From Cellulosimicrobium funkei (GTDB taxonomy: Bacteria; Actinomycetota; Actinomycetes; Actinomycetales; Cellulomonadaceae): DNA of 64,000 bases. Made by a program: the position numbers and the translations under genes. The stretch is from the NCBI RefSeq assembly GCF_004519295.1, contig NZ_SOZH01000011.1, forward strand, positions 1-64,000, written 5' to 3'. Positions 41,481 to 50,815 of this stretch are shown here, one piece after another; the stretch's first letter is position 1; each line of letters opens with the position of its first letter. Under the pieces are notes generated by a model that was not told the origin of the DNA, ran no database searches, and saw only the letters and a list, made by a program, of their open reading frames with translations.

Positions 41481-43307
41481 ATGACGACGACGGAGCGGGA
41501 CGCCCCGCCGCGCCACCCCCGCCGTCGGCGGAGCCGGGCGGCCTGGCTGGGCTGGGTTCTCATCCTGCTCGCGGTCGCGCTCGTCGTGTGCGCCGGGCTC
41601 CTCGCCCGGGACGCGCTCGCCGCGCGGGACGCCCTGACGCGCGCGCTGGACGAGGTCCCCGCCGCCGAGGAGGCGCTCCGGGACGGCGACGTCGCGGCCG
41701 CCGACGCCGCGCTCGAGCGGGTCCAGCCCCTCACCGCGTCCGCACGGGCGCACACCGACGGTCCCCTGTGGTCCCTGGCCGCGCACCTGCCGGTCTACGG
41801 GCAGGACGTGCGGGCCTTCTCCGTGGCCGCCGCGACGGCCGACGACCTCGCCGCCGTGGTGCTGCCGTCCCTCACGCAGACGCTCGGCAGCGTCGAGGGC
41901 GACGGGATCGCGCTCACGGGCGACGGCGTCGACCTCGCACCGCTCGTCGCGGCCGCGCCGACGGTCGCGCGCGCCGCCGACGCGTTCGACGCGATCGACG
42001 CGCGCCTCGCGACCGTCGACCGCGACGCGCTGCACGCGGAGGTCGCCGACCCGTACGCCGCGCTCGTCGCGCGCACCGACGACCTGCGCCCGGTGGTCCG
42101 CACCGCCGACCGGCTCACGGCGCTCGCGCCCGCGATGCTCGGCGCCGACGGCCCCCGCCGCTACCTCGTCCTCGCGCTGAACAACGCCGAGCTGCGCGCC
42201 GGCGGCGGGATCCCCGGCGCGCTCGCGGTGATCTCGGCGGACCAGGGCAGGGTGACGCTGGAGCGGCAGGCCTCGACGGTCGGCTTCCCGTCGTTCGACG
42301 AGCCGGTGCTGCCCCTCGACCCCGGGGTCGAGCAGCTCTTCACCGACCGCGTGGGCCGCTACCTCCAGGACACCCCGCTGACGCCGGACTTCCCCACGAC
42401 CGCCGCGCTCGCGTCGACGATGTGGGAGCGCGCGCAGGGCGAGCAGGTCGACGGCGTGGTCGCGACCGACCCCGTCGCCCTCTCCTACCTGCTCGAGGCC
42501 ACGGGTCCGGTGACCGTCCCGGTCGACGGCGGCGCGGTCGACCTGGACGCGGGCAACGTCGTGCAGACCCTCCTCTCCGACGCGTACGGCGAGCTCGAGC
42601 CCGGCGAGCAGACGGACACGTTCTTCGCGGCGGTCGCGGCCCAGGTCCTGGAGCAGTTCCTCGCGGGCGGGGCCGACCCGGCCGTCGCGCGGGACGCGCT
42701 CGTGCGCGGCGCGGACGAGCACCGCGTGCTGCTGTGGTCGGCGCACGAGGCGGAGCAGGAGCGCCTCGCGGGCACGGTCGTGGCGGGCGACATCGACACC
42801 GCCGACCAGGCCGCGGGCTCGGTCGGCGTGTTCCTCAACGACGGCACCGGCGGCAAGATGGGCGTCTACCTCGGCAGCGACGTGCGCCTCGCGGGCAGCA
42901 CGTGCACGGCCGCGGGCCGCGTGGACACGTTCGAGGTCGACCTCGCGTCGTCCGCCCCGGCCGACGCCGCGACGAGCCTGCCCTGGTACGTCACCGGCGG
43001 CGGGACGGCGGGCGTCGAGCCGGGCGTCACGCGCACGTTCGTCGTGCTCTACCCGCCGCGCGACGGGCAGGTCTCGGGCCTGCGCCGCGACGACGCCCCG
43101 CTCCCGGCGCAGCCCGGCGACGTCGCGGGCCGCGGCGCGCTCTCCGCGATGGTCGACCTCACGCCCGGGCAGTCCGCGACCCTGTCGTTCACGACGACGA
43201 CGCCGCGGGACGCGGGGACCGCCGCCGCGACCTCGCTCGACGTGTGGAGCACGCCCACGACCACCCAGCCGGGCCTGCGCACGGTCGACGTCGCGCCCTG
43301 CGGCTGA
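41481..43307 (+). CDS. DUF4012 domain-containing cell-surface protein
   Basis: A 608-residue membrane-anchored protein. A basic N-terminus precedes one helix (AWLGWVLILLAVALVVCAGLLA, about 22-43); the rest is extracytoplasmic. DUF4012 is recognised by ADGPRRYLVLALNNAELRAGGGIPGALAVI, then PDFPTTAALASTMWERAQGEQVDGVVATDPVALSYLLEATGPV, and GGKMGVYLGSDV. The family is often near polysaccharide or cell-wall genes, and its N-R-A-GG motif resembles LytR-CpsA-Psr neighbours, but function is unproven. Leaderless start ATG 41481. It is divergent from the ECF sigma gene, a candidate for regulating it. Confidence 0.85.
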   Translation: MTTTERDAPPRHPRRRRSRAAWLGWVLILLAVALVVCAGLLARDALAARDALTRALDEVPAAEEALRDGDVAAADAALERVQPLTASARAHTDGPLWSLAAHLPVYGQDVRAFSVAAATADDLAAVVLPSLTQTLGSVEGDGIALTGDGVDLAPLVAAAPTVARAADAFDAIDARLATVDRDALHAEVADPYAALVARTDDLRPVVRTADRLTALAPAMLGADGPRRYLVLALNNAELRAGGGIPGALAVISADQGRVTLERQASTVGFPSFDEPVLPLDPGVEQLFTDRVGRYLQDTPLTPDFPTTAALASTMWERAQGEQVDGVVATDPVALSYLLEATGPVTVPVDGGAVDLDAGNVVQTLLSDAYGELEPGEQTDTFFAAVAAQVLEQFLAGGADPAVARDALVRGADEHRVLLWSAHEAEQERLAGTVVAGDIDTADQAAGSVGVFLNDGTGGKMGVYLGSDVRLAGSTCTAAGRVDTFEVDLASSAPADAATSLPWYVTGGGTAGVEPGVTRTFVVLYPPRDGQVSGLRRDDAPLPAQPGDVAGRGALSAMVDLTPGQSATLSFTTTTPRDAGTAAATSLDVWSTPTTTQPGLRTVDVAPCG

Positions 43308-43514
43308 GCCGCGTCCGGTCGCGTCACGGCGCGGTCACGATCCCGCGCACCGACGCTTTTTCACCCTGGACAAGCGTCCAACTCGGGCGCCCGCCTCGCT
43401 AGCCTGGCAGGACGGAAACACCTCGCGCACGTGTGGCACCTGCACGTATCAGGGACCTCGGGGCACGGCTCCCTCTCCACGAACAGCCTTTCCCGCCCAC
43501 GGACAGGATTCACC

Positions 43515-44195
43515 ATGAAGACGTCGGGAGGACGCCGCGCCGGGAGCCGCGCGCTGGCCGTCACCGCTACAGCCGCGACGGTGGTGCTGCTCACCGCGCC
43601 GGTCGCGGGAGCCGCCGAGGACGACACGTACGTGCCGGAGCCGACGATCGAGCTCACCACCCTGTCCCCCGTCTGCGACGGGGACGTCCCGTACCTCGAG
43701 TACGCCATCGCCGTCACCGGCACGGACAACGACACCGCGACCATCACGTGGCTCAACCCGGGCGGCGCGGACGTCGTCCAGTCCGGCCTCCCCCTGCAGG
43801 GCCGCGTGCTGTGGCCCGGCGCCGTCGTCGGGGCGGACGGCCGCGGCGCCGACTGGCCCGGCTGGAGCCTGGTCGACGGGCAGTGGGTCGAGGGCGACGA
43901 GTTCGACTGGGTGCGCCCCAGCGTCCAGGTGCTCTTCCAGGTCAACCCCGAGACGGTCGTCAGCGTGGACTACCCGCCGTCGTCGCCGAGCTGCGCGACG
44001 AACCCGCCGGGACAGGGGAACCCCACGACGACCACGACGGCGTCCCAGGTCTCGCGCACCGTCGCGACCGGCTCGTCGTCCTCGTCGCTCGCGACGACGG
44101 GCGCGACCGTGGGCCTGTACGCCGCCGTCGCCGCGGGGCTCGCCGCCGTGGGCGCCGCGGTCGTGCTGCTGACGCGCCGCACGCGCAAGGGCTGA
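43515..44195 (+). CDS. LAxTG-anchored secreted surface protein
   Basis: A 226-residue exported protein: signal peptide to about residue 34 (ATAATVVLLTAPVAGA), a beta-rich globular domain of about 130 residues with two cysteines (SPVCDGDVPYLEYAIAV and PSCATN), a Thr/Ser-rich spacer, then LATTG followed by a hydrophobic helix and the basic tail RRTRKG. LAxTG is the motif cut by class E sortases of actinobacteria, so it should be covalently linked to peptidoglycan. The globular part matches nothing I know. A ~100-base leader follows a TAGCCT (43400-43405). Confidence 0.8.
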   Translation: MKTSGGRRAGSRALAVTATAATVVLLTAPVAGAAEDDTYVPEPTIELTTLSPVCDGDVPYLEYAIAVTGTDNDTATITWLNPGGADVVQSGLPLQGRVLWPGAVVGADGRGADWPGWSLVDGQWVEGDEFDWVRPSVQVLFQVNPETVVSVDYPPSSPSCATNPPGQGNPTTTTTASQVSRTVATGSSSSSLATTGATVGLYAAVAAGLAAVGAAVVLLTRRTRKG

Positions 44196-44221
44196 CCCGG
44201 CCGCCGGCACGGCCGGGTGCA

Positions 44222-44263
44222 CGACGACGGCCTCGCACCCTCCCGGGTGCGAGGCCGTCGTCG
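44222..44263 (+). terminator. Bidirectional hairpin after the LAxTG gene
   Basis: Perfect 19-bp arms at 44222-44240 and 44245-44263 with a TCCC loop, between convergent genes (stops at 44195 and 44281). Confidence 0.75.
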
Positions 44264-44280
44264 GTGCGGGCCGGGGTCGG

Positions 44281-44949
44281 TCAGGCGGACGCCCAGCCTC
44301 CCGCGGCGAGGCGCGACTCGAGCCCCTCGAACGCCCAGCGGTCGACGACGAGCACCGCACCGCCGGGGGCGTCAGGCACGTACCACTGGAGCTGCTCGAC
44401 GGTCCGCACCTCGGCCCCGGCGGCGTCGACGCACGAGAGCGTCCAGCGCGCGAGCGTCGCGGGCGTGCCGGCGACCTCGACGTCCGACTCCGCAGGGTCG
44501 CCGACCGCGCGGGCCGCGAGCGCGTCCGCCCCGGGGCACGTGGCGCCGTCGGGCAGGAGCGCCGTCGCGGGGTCGACGCCGTCGAGCGCCGCACCGGTCA
44601 GCACCTCGAAGCTCGGGCACGCGGCGTCCTCGGGGCACCCGCCCGCCCGGACCTGCGTGACGCCGTCGGCCGGCTGGAGCACCGACCAGTAGTCGGCGCC
44701 GGGGAGCTGGAGGGGGCCCACGGGCACCTTGCCCGCGTCGGCGTGGTCGCCGTGCGAGCCGTGGTCCTCGGCCTGGGCGGGTCCCGACCCGCCGTCGACG
44801 GCCGACCCGGCGTCGTCGGAGCCGCTCGTGCAGCCCGCGAGGAGCGCGGCGCCGAGCACGGCCGTCAGGGCCACGGGCAGGGCGGAGGCCACGGAGGGCG
44901 GGAGGGGACGGGAGGTGCGGGGTCGGGTCGTTCGGTGACGCACGGGCAC
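44281..44949 (-). CDS. Hypothetical lipoprotein
   Basis: A 222-residue protein with a signal peptide and lipobox (VALTAVLGAALLAGC; cysteine at about 40) followed by an acidic linker with histidines (AEDHGSHGDHADAG) that might bind metal. The mature part has five cysteines (GGCPEDAACPSF, GATCPGAD, LSCVDAAG), suggesting disulfides. I do not recognise the family. GTG 44949 is the annotated start; the next in-frame GTG is three codons... downstream at 44943 and fits equally well. No operon partner. Confidence 0.7.
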   Translation of the reverse strand: MPVRHRTTRPRTSRPLPPSVASALPVALTAVLGAALLAGCTSGSDDAGSAVDGGSGPAQAEDHGSHGDHADAGKVPVGPLQLPGADYWSVLQPADGVTQVRAGGCPEDAACPSFEVLTGAALDGVDPATALLPDGATCPGADALAARAVGDPAESDVEVAGTPATLARWTLSCVDAAGAEVRTVEQLQWYVPDAPGGAVLVVDRWAFEGLESRLAAGGWASA

Positions 44950-45072
44950 GCTGACCGCCTTTCACGGTCGGAGGAGCCCCGCAACCCACTGGGGAGGGCT
45001 GCGGAGGTCCTCGTCGGCCCCTTCACGCTAACGAGCGCGAGGGCTGGTCGAGATGCGGGAGAACCACACGAT

Positions 45073-45114
45073 GGCGGCCCGCGGGTACGGGATTCCCCGT
45101 ACCCGCGGGCCGCC
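45073..45114 (-). terminator. Hairpin after the first chitinase gene
   Basis: Perfect 19-bp arms at 45073-45091 and 45096-45114 with an ATTC loop, 35 bases past the stop at 45149. Confidence 0.75.
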
Positions 45115-45148
45115 CCGGTGGTCCCCCGTCAGGAGGGGCGGCCGGGCG

Positions 45149-47047
45149 TCAGCACGCGCCGAGGGCCTGCCACGGGCCGTACTGCTCCGCACCCGGGACG
45201 TTGTTCTGCGTCCACCACTTCGCGCGGTACGACTGGCCCTGGTAGGAGACCGTCGCACCCCCGGTGTAGGCCACCGTCGCGGACCAGGCCGGCGCGGTGC
45301 ACGTGCCCGGCGTGGTGGGCGGCGTGGTCGGGGGGTTCGTGGGCGGCGGGGTCGTCGGGGTGGTCCCGCCGCACGCGCCCGTCGCCTCCCAGGGGCCGCC
45401 CGCGCTCGGCCGGTCGCCCTGGGTCCACCACTTCGCGCGGTAGTTCTTGCCCTCGAACGACGCCGTCGCCCCGCCCGTGTAGACCGTCGCGGCCGACCAC
45501 GCGGCCACGCAGGCCGTCGGGTCCGTCGGCGGGGTGGTCGGGGGGTTCGTCGGCGGGTTGGTGGGCGGGTTCGTCGGCGGGTTCGTCGGGCCGCTCGTGC
45601 CGTCGACGGGACCGGCCGGGAGCGTGCGGACCTTGTCCGTGAAGCCACCGAGCAGCGTGCCGTCGTGGTTGCCGGACAGGTCCCACCACATGGCGCCTCC
45701 CAGGTTCAGCCGGTCGATGTACTCGGCCTTGGCCGCCACCGACCGGGCGTTGTCGTAGCTCCACCACTGGTCGCCGTCGTACCGCCAGGCGGAGACGGTC
45801 GTCGGGTCGTAGTAGTCCTGGCCCCGCGTGCGGAGCTTGTCGTAGTCCTCGTTGCCCGCCTCCCACGTGCCGGGGGCCGCCCCGTTCGCGGCCGACCACG
45901 GCTGCGACGACGTGACGCCCTTCCAGCCGCGGCCGTACATGGCGAGGCCGAGGCCGAGCTGGCTCGGGGCGACGCCGGCGCGGAGGTACTCCTGGACGGC
46001 CTTGTCCGCGCTGAACTGGCGGCTCGCGGCCCGCGGGTCGGCCGGGTCGTCGTAGAGGTTGCCCTGGTGGCCGGCCAGCGCCGGGTCCCAGGCGCCGTGG
46101 AGGTCGTAGCCCTGCACGTTGCCGTAGTCGAGGGACTGGAAGATGCGCGGGTCGTTCCAGCCGCCGGCCGCGATGTCGGCCGGGTTGGCGGGCAGGAACG
46201 CCGAGAGCAGGTAGTGCTTGCCGGTCTGCGCGCCGTACGCGTCGAGCTGCTTGCGGAACTCGGCGAGCAGGAGCCGGAAGTTCTCGCGGTCGTTCACGGG
46301 GTCGACGGAGTTGCCGACCTCGCCGTTGTTCGAGCCCGGCCACTCCCAGTCGATGTCGATGCCGTCGAACACGCCGGCGGCCGCACCCGGCCCGCCGCGG
46401 CCGTCGATCACGGGCAGGTTGCCCTTGATGTAGAGGTCGATGCACGACGACACGAGCTTCTCGCGGGACGCCTGCGTCGCCGCCGCGCGGGAGAAGTTCT
46501 TCGACCAGGTCCAGCCGCCGATCGAGATGAGCGCGCGCAGCTGCGGGTTCTTCGCCTTGAGCTGCTTGAGCTGGTTGAACGAGCCCGCGAGCGGCTGGTC
46601 CCACGCGTCGGCGACGCCGCCGACGGAGTTCGCGGCCGTGTAGCCCATGCCGAAGTCGGCCCACGCGTCGCCCGCGCCGTCGGAGCCGTTCGGCCCCGTG
46701 CCCTGCGCCTTGTTCGCGATGAAGCACGTGAGGTTCTGGTGGTGGATGTTGCCGAACGAGTAGTTGATGTGGGTGAGGTCCGCGGCCGCGCCGGAGTCCT
46801 GCACCTTCTTGAGCGGGAAGGCGCGGCCGTACACGCCCCACTGGGTGAAGTAGCCGACGTTGCGGTAGCCGTTGACGTCGCTGTCGCCGGGGTTGCCGAC
46901 CGCCGCCGTGGCGGTCGGCGCCGCCTGCGCCGGCGCGACGCCCGCGAGGAGGCCGCCGACGAGGGCGGCCGCCGTCGCGAGCGCCGCGAGGCGCGCGCCG
47001 CGCCGCCGGGCCGGGCGCGGTGGTCGGGTGGAGAGGGACACGTCCAT
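45149..47047 (-). CDS. Secreted GH18 chitinase with two C-terminal chitin-binding modules
   Basis: A 632-residue exported chitinase. Signal peptide to about residue 43 (ALVGGLLAGVAPAQA), GH18 catalytic domain ~58-470 with the DxxDxDxE motif FDGIDIDWEWP (catalytic Glu235), SIGGW substrate-site strand and the late WRYDGDQWWSYDN. A PTNP-repeat linker follows (repeat at 45539-45586), then two CBM5/12-type modules of about 50 residues each containing YTGGAT and YRAKWWTQ, separated by a second Pro/Thr linker. It hydrolyses chitin outside the cell with retention of configuration. The promoter region shares a spaced motif with the second chitinase. Confidence 0.95.
   Translation of the reverse strand: MDVSLSTRPPRPARRRGARLAALATAAALVGGLLAGVAPAQAAPTATAAVGNPGDSDVNGYRNVGYFTQWGVYGRAFPLKKVQDSGAAADLTHINYSFGNIHHQNLTCFIANKAQGTGPNGSDGAGDAWADFGMGYTAANSVGGVADAWDQPLAGSFNQLKQLKAKNPQLRALISIGGWTWSKNFSRAAATQASREKLVSSCIDLYIKGNLPVIDGRGGPGAAAGVFDGIDIDWEWPGSNNGEVGNSVDPVNDRENFRLLLAEFRKQLDAYGAQTGKHYLLSAFLPANPADIAAGGWNDPRIFQSLDYGNVQGYDLHGAWDPALAGHQGNLYDDPADPRAASRQFSADKAVQEYLRAGVAPSQLGLGLAMYGRGWKGVTSSQPWSAANGAAPGTWEAGNEDYDKLRTRGQDYYDPTTVSAWRYDGDQWWSYDNARSVAAKAEYIDRLNLGGAMWWDLSGNHDGTLLGGFTDKVRTLPAGPVDGTSGPTNPPTNPPTNPPTNPPTTPPTDPTACVAAWSAATVYTGGATASFEGKNYRAKWWTQGDRPSAGGPWEATGACGGTTPTTPPPTNPPTTPPTTPGTCTAPAWSATVAYTGGATVSYQGQSYRAKWWTQNNVPGAEQYGPWQALGAC
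45539..45586. repeat. 12-bp tandem repeat encoding the chitinase linker
   Basis: Four 12-bp units (starting 45539, 45551, 45563, 45575) with the core CGGCGGGTTCGT, encoding T-N-P-P repeats between the catalytic domain and the binding modules. Confidence 0.85.
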
Positions 47048-47124
47048 GGGTCCTGCCTCGTGCTCGTACGGGGAGCTGCGGCGGCTCCGTGCTCCGGACC
47101 GCCCTGCCCTCAGGTCACCCCGAA

Positions 47125-47176
47125 CGTAGCCACGAGGGGACCCGCGCGTGATCCGCGCTTCCCGCAGTGTTCGCGG
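47125..47176 (-). promoter_or_regulatory. Chitinase promoter region with shared box
   Basis: On the minus strand GCGAACACTGCGGGAAGC (47159-47176) stands 43 bases (start of box to GGCTACG) before a -10-like TACGTT (47125-47130). The second chitinase gene has a matching box at exactly the same distance. No -35 is recognisable, so the box is probably an activator or repressor site. Confidence 0.65.
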
Positions 47177-47259
47177 CTCCTCCGCGCGGTCGGCGTAGGG
47201 GAAGACCCGTAGGACAAAAGCGGACAGATGCTGACGAGAGGCCCCGAATCGACTCCGGC

Positions 47260-50200
47260 TCAGCGCCCCACGCGGTGCGCCAGGACCGTGAGCTCGACGC
47301 GCGAGCGCACCCCGAGCTTGCGGAACACGCGCCCGAGGTGGACCTCCACCGTGCGGACCGACAGGTAGAGCTGGTCCGCCGCCTCCCGGTTCGACGCGCC
47401 CTGGACGACGAGGAGCGCGACGTCGAGCTCACGCTCCGTGAGCTCGTCCGCCCACCGTCCCCGCAGCTCGGCGAGCGCCTCGTCCGTCACGTCGCTCTCG
47501 CGCACCGCGAGCCGGCACGCGTCCGGCGGGGCGGGCCGCAGCGCGGCCTGCGCCTCGACGCCGGCGCGCGCGACCCCGAGGGCGGCGTGCATGCTCCCGG
47601 CCCGCGGGGCCGCGGGCCACGTGCCGCCCGGGACGACGGCCCCGCCGCCGAGGACGCCGGGCACCCCCGGCACGGCCGCGGTCAGGTCCTCGGGCACCGG
47701 GCCCCCGAGGAGGCGGACCACCTCGGCGTGCTCGTCGAGCGCGATCGTCGTCCAGGCGTCCGCGCCCGCGTCGTCGAACAGCTCGATCGCGGACAGGAAC
47801 AGGCCGTGGGCACGCTGCAGCTCGCCCGCGCGCACGAGGGCGCGCGCGGCGCACAGGTCGGTCCGCGCGTGCTCGTAGGGCGACGCGGTCGTGCGGTTCA
47901 CGCGCGTGAACCGCTCGAGCGGCGCGGTGAGGTCCTCGGGCGCGGCGAGCGAGACGTCGGCGCGCACGAGCGTCGCCGACCGCAGCGACGGCGGGAGCTC
48001 CTTGGCGTCGACCCGGCGCCGCGCGAGCGCGCGCTGCGCCGCGTCGTGCCGCCCGGCGACGACCCAGGCCTCGACGTCGTCCAGCCCGGGCAGCGGGAGC
48101 ATGCGTGCGCTGTCGGGACGCTCGCGCTCCGCGGCGAGCTCGAGCAGCGTCGCGGCCTGGGTCACGTGGTGGGCGAACGCGGCGCCCATGGCGCGGTCCA
48201 CGAGCAGGCCGAGGCGCACGGGCCGCGACGTCGGGCTCGCGCACGTCTCCTCGAGCGCCGTCGCGACGGGCCCGACGACGCCCCGGGTCATCATGTCGAG
48301 GCGGCGCGCGGCGGCCACGCCCATCCCCGCGAACGGCAGGCCGAGCGGCAGGCGGAACGCGGCCTCCGCGAGCTCGTCCGCGGCTCGCGTGAGGGTGCCG
48401 CGCCACAGGTGCACGAGCGCCTGCGCGAGCCGGACGTGCGCCTCGGCGAGCGGCGTGAGGGCGGCGTCCGGGCCGTCGAACCACCGGCCGCCGTCGCGCA
48501 CCGGGGCCAGGGAGGCGACGACGCTCGCGAGCGTCTGCGCGGCGTCGTCCAGGCGGTCGTCGGCGGCGAGCCCGAGCGCCCGGCTCACCTGGAGCGCGGC
48601 CTCGTGGTCCGGGCCCAGGTCGACGTCGGGCACGACGCCGCGCTCCCCCACCCCGAACACCGCGGCCCAGGAGCGCGCGAGGGCGAGACGGGCCGGGGTC
48701 GCGTCGTCCTCGCACCACGACGCGAGGAACGTCGCGGTGTCGAGGAGCTGGGAGGTGCTCACGCCGTCGCCCCGCTCTGCGTGCAGCCGCGCCGCCGTGA
48801 GCACGCCCGTCACGACCCCGGCGACGGCGTCCGGCGGGAGGCCGTCCGGCCGGCCCCCGCGCAGGTAGGGCGACAGGACGTCGTCGGGCACCTGGCCCTC
48901 GGCGAGCGTGAGCGCCGCGACGAGCGGGCCGAGCGTGCACGCGCGCAGCGCGTCGTCCCCGCTCCGCGAGGCCTTGCGCAGCCAGTCGGCGGCGTCCTGC
49001 ACGTGGCCCGAGCGCAGGGCCGCGACCCCGGCGATCGCGAACGCCTCGGCGCGGTGCTCGGCGCCCGCCTGGCTCGCCGCCTCGCGCGCGACCTCGTGCG
49101 CCCACACGACGTCGCCGCGGTCGAGGTGGCGGCGCGCGATGCGCAGGAGGCCCGGGACGAGCGCCGGGTCTCCCACGAGGGTCGCGAGCGCCGAGTGCCA
49201 CACCGCGACGTCCTCCTCCCCCGCCCGCCGGTGCGCCTCGGCGAGCGCGACGTGCGCCGCCGTGCGCTCGGCCAGGCGGGCGTCGGCGTGGACGAGGGAG
49301 CGCATGCGCGGGTCGACGAACGCGAAGCGGCCGCCCGCGAGGACGAGGTGCTCCGCGAGCGGGCCGTCGAGGACCTGCTCCATCGCGAGCCCCGTCGCGG
49401 ACAGCACGAGCTCGGTGCGGTCGACGACGGCGACCGCCGCGACGAGCAGCGCCTGGCGCTCCGCCTCGCTGAGCGCGGCGAGCCGGTCGGCGAAGAGCGA
49501 CCGGACGGCGGGGACGGCGGGCAGCGGGTCGGGCAGGATCGACCCGCCCGAGAGCTGCTCGGGGGTGAGGAGCGCCGCCGTCTGCGTGATGGCCGCGGCG
49601 TTGCCGCCGAGGAGGTGCGCGAGCCGCGCCGCGACGTGCGGGGCGACGGCGAGCCGCCGCTCGACGAGCAGGAGGTGGAGCGCGTCGGCCGGCGCGAGCG
49701 GCGGGACGGCGCGCAGCTCGAACGGCCCCGCGGACGGGTCGAGCGCGCCCGCGGGCGCCGTCCCCAGCAGGACGACGGGCGCGTGCCGCTGCGCCACGAG
49801 GCTCGCGAGCACCGACCGGCTCAGCTCGTCCTGGAGGTGCAGGTCGTCGGCGACGAGGACGACGGTCGCGCCGTCGAACGTCGCGACGAGGAGCTCGGCG
49901 AGCGCGACCGCCGCCACCTCGGGGAGGTGGCCGAAGCCCGGGTCGACCGGCTCGAGGACCCGCGTGAGCCGCTCGGGGACCACGCCGCCCGCGAGCTGCG
50001 ACACCTGCGACACGACGGAGACGACGGCCGACCCGGGAGCGGGGACGCCCGCGGGCGGGCGACAGCGGAGCGTGACGGTCGGCTGCGCGAACTCGTGCGT
50101 CGCGACGGCCTCGCACACGAGCTCGAGCGTCGCGCTCGCGCCCATGCCGTGCTCGGCGGTCCACACGAGACCGCCCTTGCCCTCGCTCACGGCGGCGAGC

Positions 50201-50310
50201 GCGCGGTCGACCTCCTGCGCGCGGGACGAGAGCCGCTCGAGCCGTCGCGCGAACCGCGAGTCCGCGCGACGGACCGGCTCGGGAACCATGTAGTCCTGCT
50301 GTTCTGACAT
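47260..50310 (-). CDS. Large LuxR-family transcriptional regulator (LAL type)
   Basis: A 1016-residue regulator. The N-terminal AAA-like region starts at about residue 48, but the P-loop reads AEHGMGASAT with alanine (A58) where lysine is expected; the Walker-B-like VVLVADDLHLQDELS is present. A long helical, repeat-rich middle follows, and the last ~60 residues are a LuxR HTH (LTERELDVALLVVQGASNREAADQLYLSVRTVEVHLGRVFRKLGV). LAL/MalT-like proteins activate genes in response to sugars; its place next to one chitinase gene and near another makes chitin or chito-oligosaccharides the obvious signal, by inference. ATG 50310 has GGAGGG upstream. Confidence 0.85.
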   Translation of the reverse strand: MSEQQDYMVPEPVRRADSRFARRLERLSSRAQEVDRALAAVSEGKGGLVWTAEHGMGASATLELVCEAVATHEFAQPTVTLRCRPPAGVPAPGSAVVSVVSQVSQLAGGVVPERLTRVLEPVDPGFGHLPEVAAVALAELLVATFDGATVVLVADDLHLQDELSRSVLASLVAQRHAPVVLLGTAPAGALDPSAGPFELRAVPPLAPADALHLLLVERRLAVAPHVAARLAHLLGGNAAAITQTAALLTPEQLSGGSILPDPLPAVPAVRSLFADRLAALSEAERQALLVAAVAVVDRTELVLSATGLAMEQVLDGPLAEHLVLAGGRFAFVDPRMRSLVHADARLAERTAAHVALAEAHRRAGEEDVAVWHSALATLVGDPALVPGLLRIARRHLDRGDVVWAHEVAREAASQAGAEHRAEAFAIAGVAALRSGHVQDAADWLRKASRSGDDALRACTLGPLVAALTLAEGQVPDDVLSPYLRGGRPDGLPPDAVAGVVTGVLTAARLHAERGDGVSTSQLLDTATFLASWCEDDATPARLALARSWAAVFGVGERGVVPDVDLGPDHEAALQVSRALGLAADDRLDDAAQTLASVVASLAPVRDGGRWFDGPDAALTPLAEAHVRLAQALVHLWRGTLTRAADELAEAAFRLPLGLPFAGMGVAAARRLDMMTRGVVGPVATALEETCASPTSRPVRLGLLVDRAMGAAFAHHVTQAATLLELAAERERPDSARMLPLPGLDDVEAWVVAGRHDAAQRALARRRVDAKELPPSLRSATLVRADVSLAAPEDLTAPLERFTRVNRTTASPYEHARTDLCAARALVRAGELQRAHGLFLSAIELFDDAGADAWTTIALDEHAEVVRLLGGPVPEDLTAAVPGVPGVLGGGAVVPGGTWPAAPRAGSMHAALGVARAGVEAQAALRPAPPDACRLAVRESDVTDEALAELRGRWADELTERELDVALLVVQGASNREAADQLYLSVRTVEVHLGRVFRKLGVRSRVELTVLAHRVGR

Positions 50311-50815
50311 GTCGGGACCCTCCGTCCGGGGGCTTCGTCGCCCGTCGACCGGATGAAATGTTAACAACCCTCCGTAAACAAGGGATCACCTCATCGTTTC
50401 CCGCTCGTCACACGGTCGCCACCTGGGCCGACGCTCGCACCTCGACGGTTGCTGCCCGCTGCCCGGAGGGCTAGCCTGGCCTCGATCCCCGTCGCGGCCA
50501 CGACCCCCGTGCGCCCCGACCCGGGTGCGGCGCCCACGGCGCCGCCGCCACGAGAGCGAGGTGAGCCCCATGCCTGACGGCAGCAGTCATAGATCCGTGC
50601 ACTGCGCGCTCACCCCCCGTGGCTCGCGACCCGACGCCTGAGCCCGGCCGACGCAGGTCCCTGCGTCCCCGGCCGTCGTCCGTCCCGCGCGGGGAGGTCG
50701 CCAGTGCGCTCCGCGCGCGCCTCGCGCGCGCCGCCGGACCTCCCCCGCCGACGCACCCGCGCCGCCCACCCGTGGCCGCGCCCGTGCCGTCCGCCCGCCG
50801 GAAAGGACGACCACC
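50311..50815 (+). other. Long leader region before the small membrane gene and corA
   Basis: A 505-bp gap between the divergent LuxR-type regulator and the small membrane gene. On the plus strand a TAGCCT at about 50472-50477 is a likely -10, giving a leader of some 330 bases. It contains a 23-codon ORF (50570-50641), a hairpin across that ORF (50583-50587 with 50601-50605), and a strong hairpin at about 50644-50676 (inner arms ACGCAGG and CCTGCGT). I cannot match it to a known riboswitch by eye; Mg2+-sensing leaders are the class to test. Confidence 0.5.
50570..50641 (+). CDS. Possible 23-residue leader peptide
   Basis: ATG 50570 has AGGTGAG at a good distance and encodes 23 residues (MPDGSSHRSVHCALTPRGSR then PDA) before TGA. 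The stop is followed at once by a strong hairpin. The position, in the leader of a Mg2+ transporter operon, suggests translation-dependent control, but the reading is short and unsupported by homology. Confidence 0.35.
   Translation: MPDGSSHRSVHCALTPRGSRPDA

Noticed and set aside
47167-50307. Long plus-strand open frame opposite the LuxR-type regulator
   Set aside because: Arg-rich shadow of the minus-strand regulator, which has a clear HTH and Walker B-like motif.
50470-50700. Definite M-box riboswitch upstream of corA
   Set aside because: The leader is structured and in the right place, but I cannot match the M-box consensus by eye, so it is reported only as a leader to be tested.
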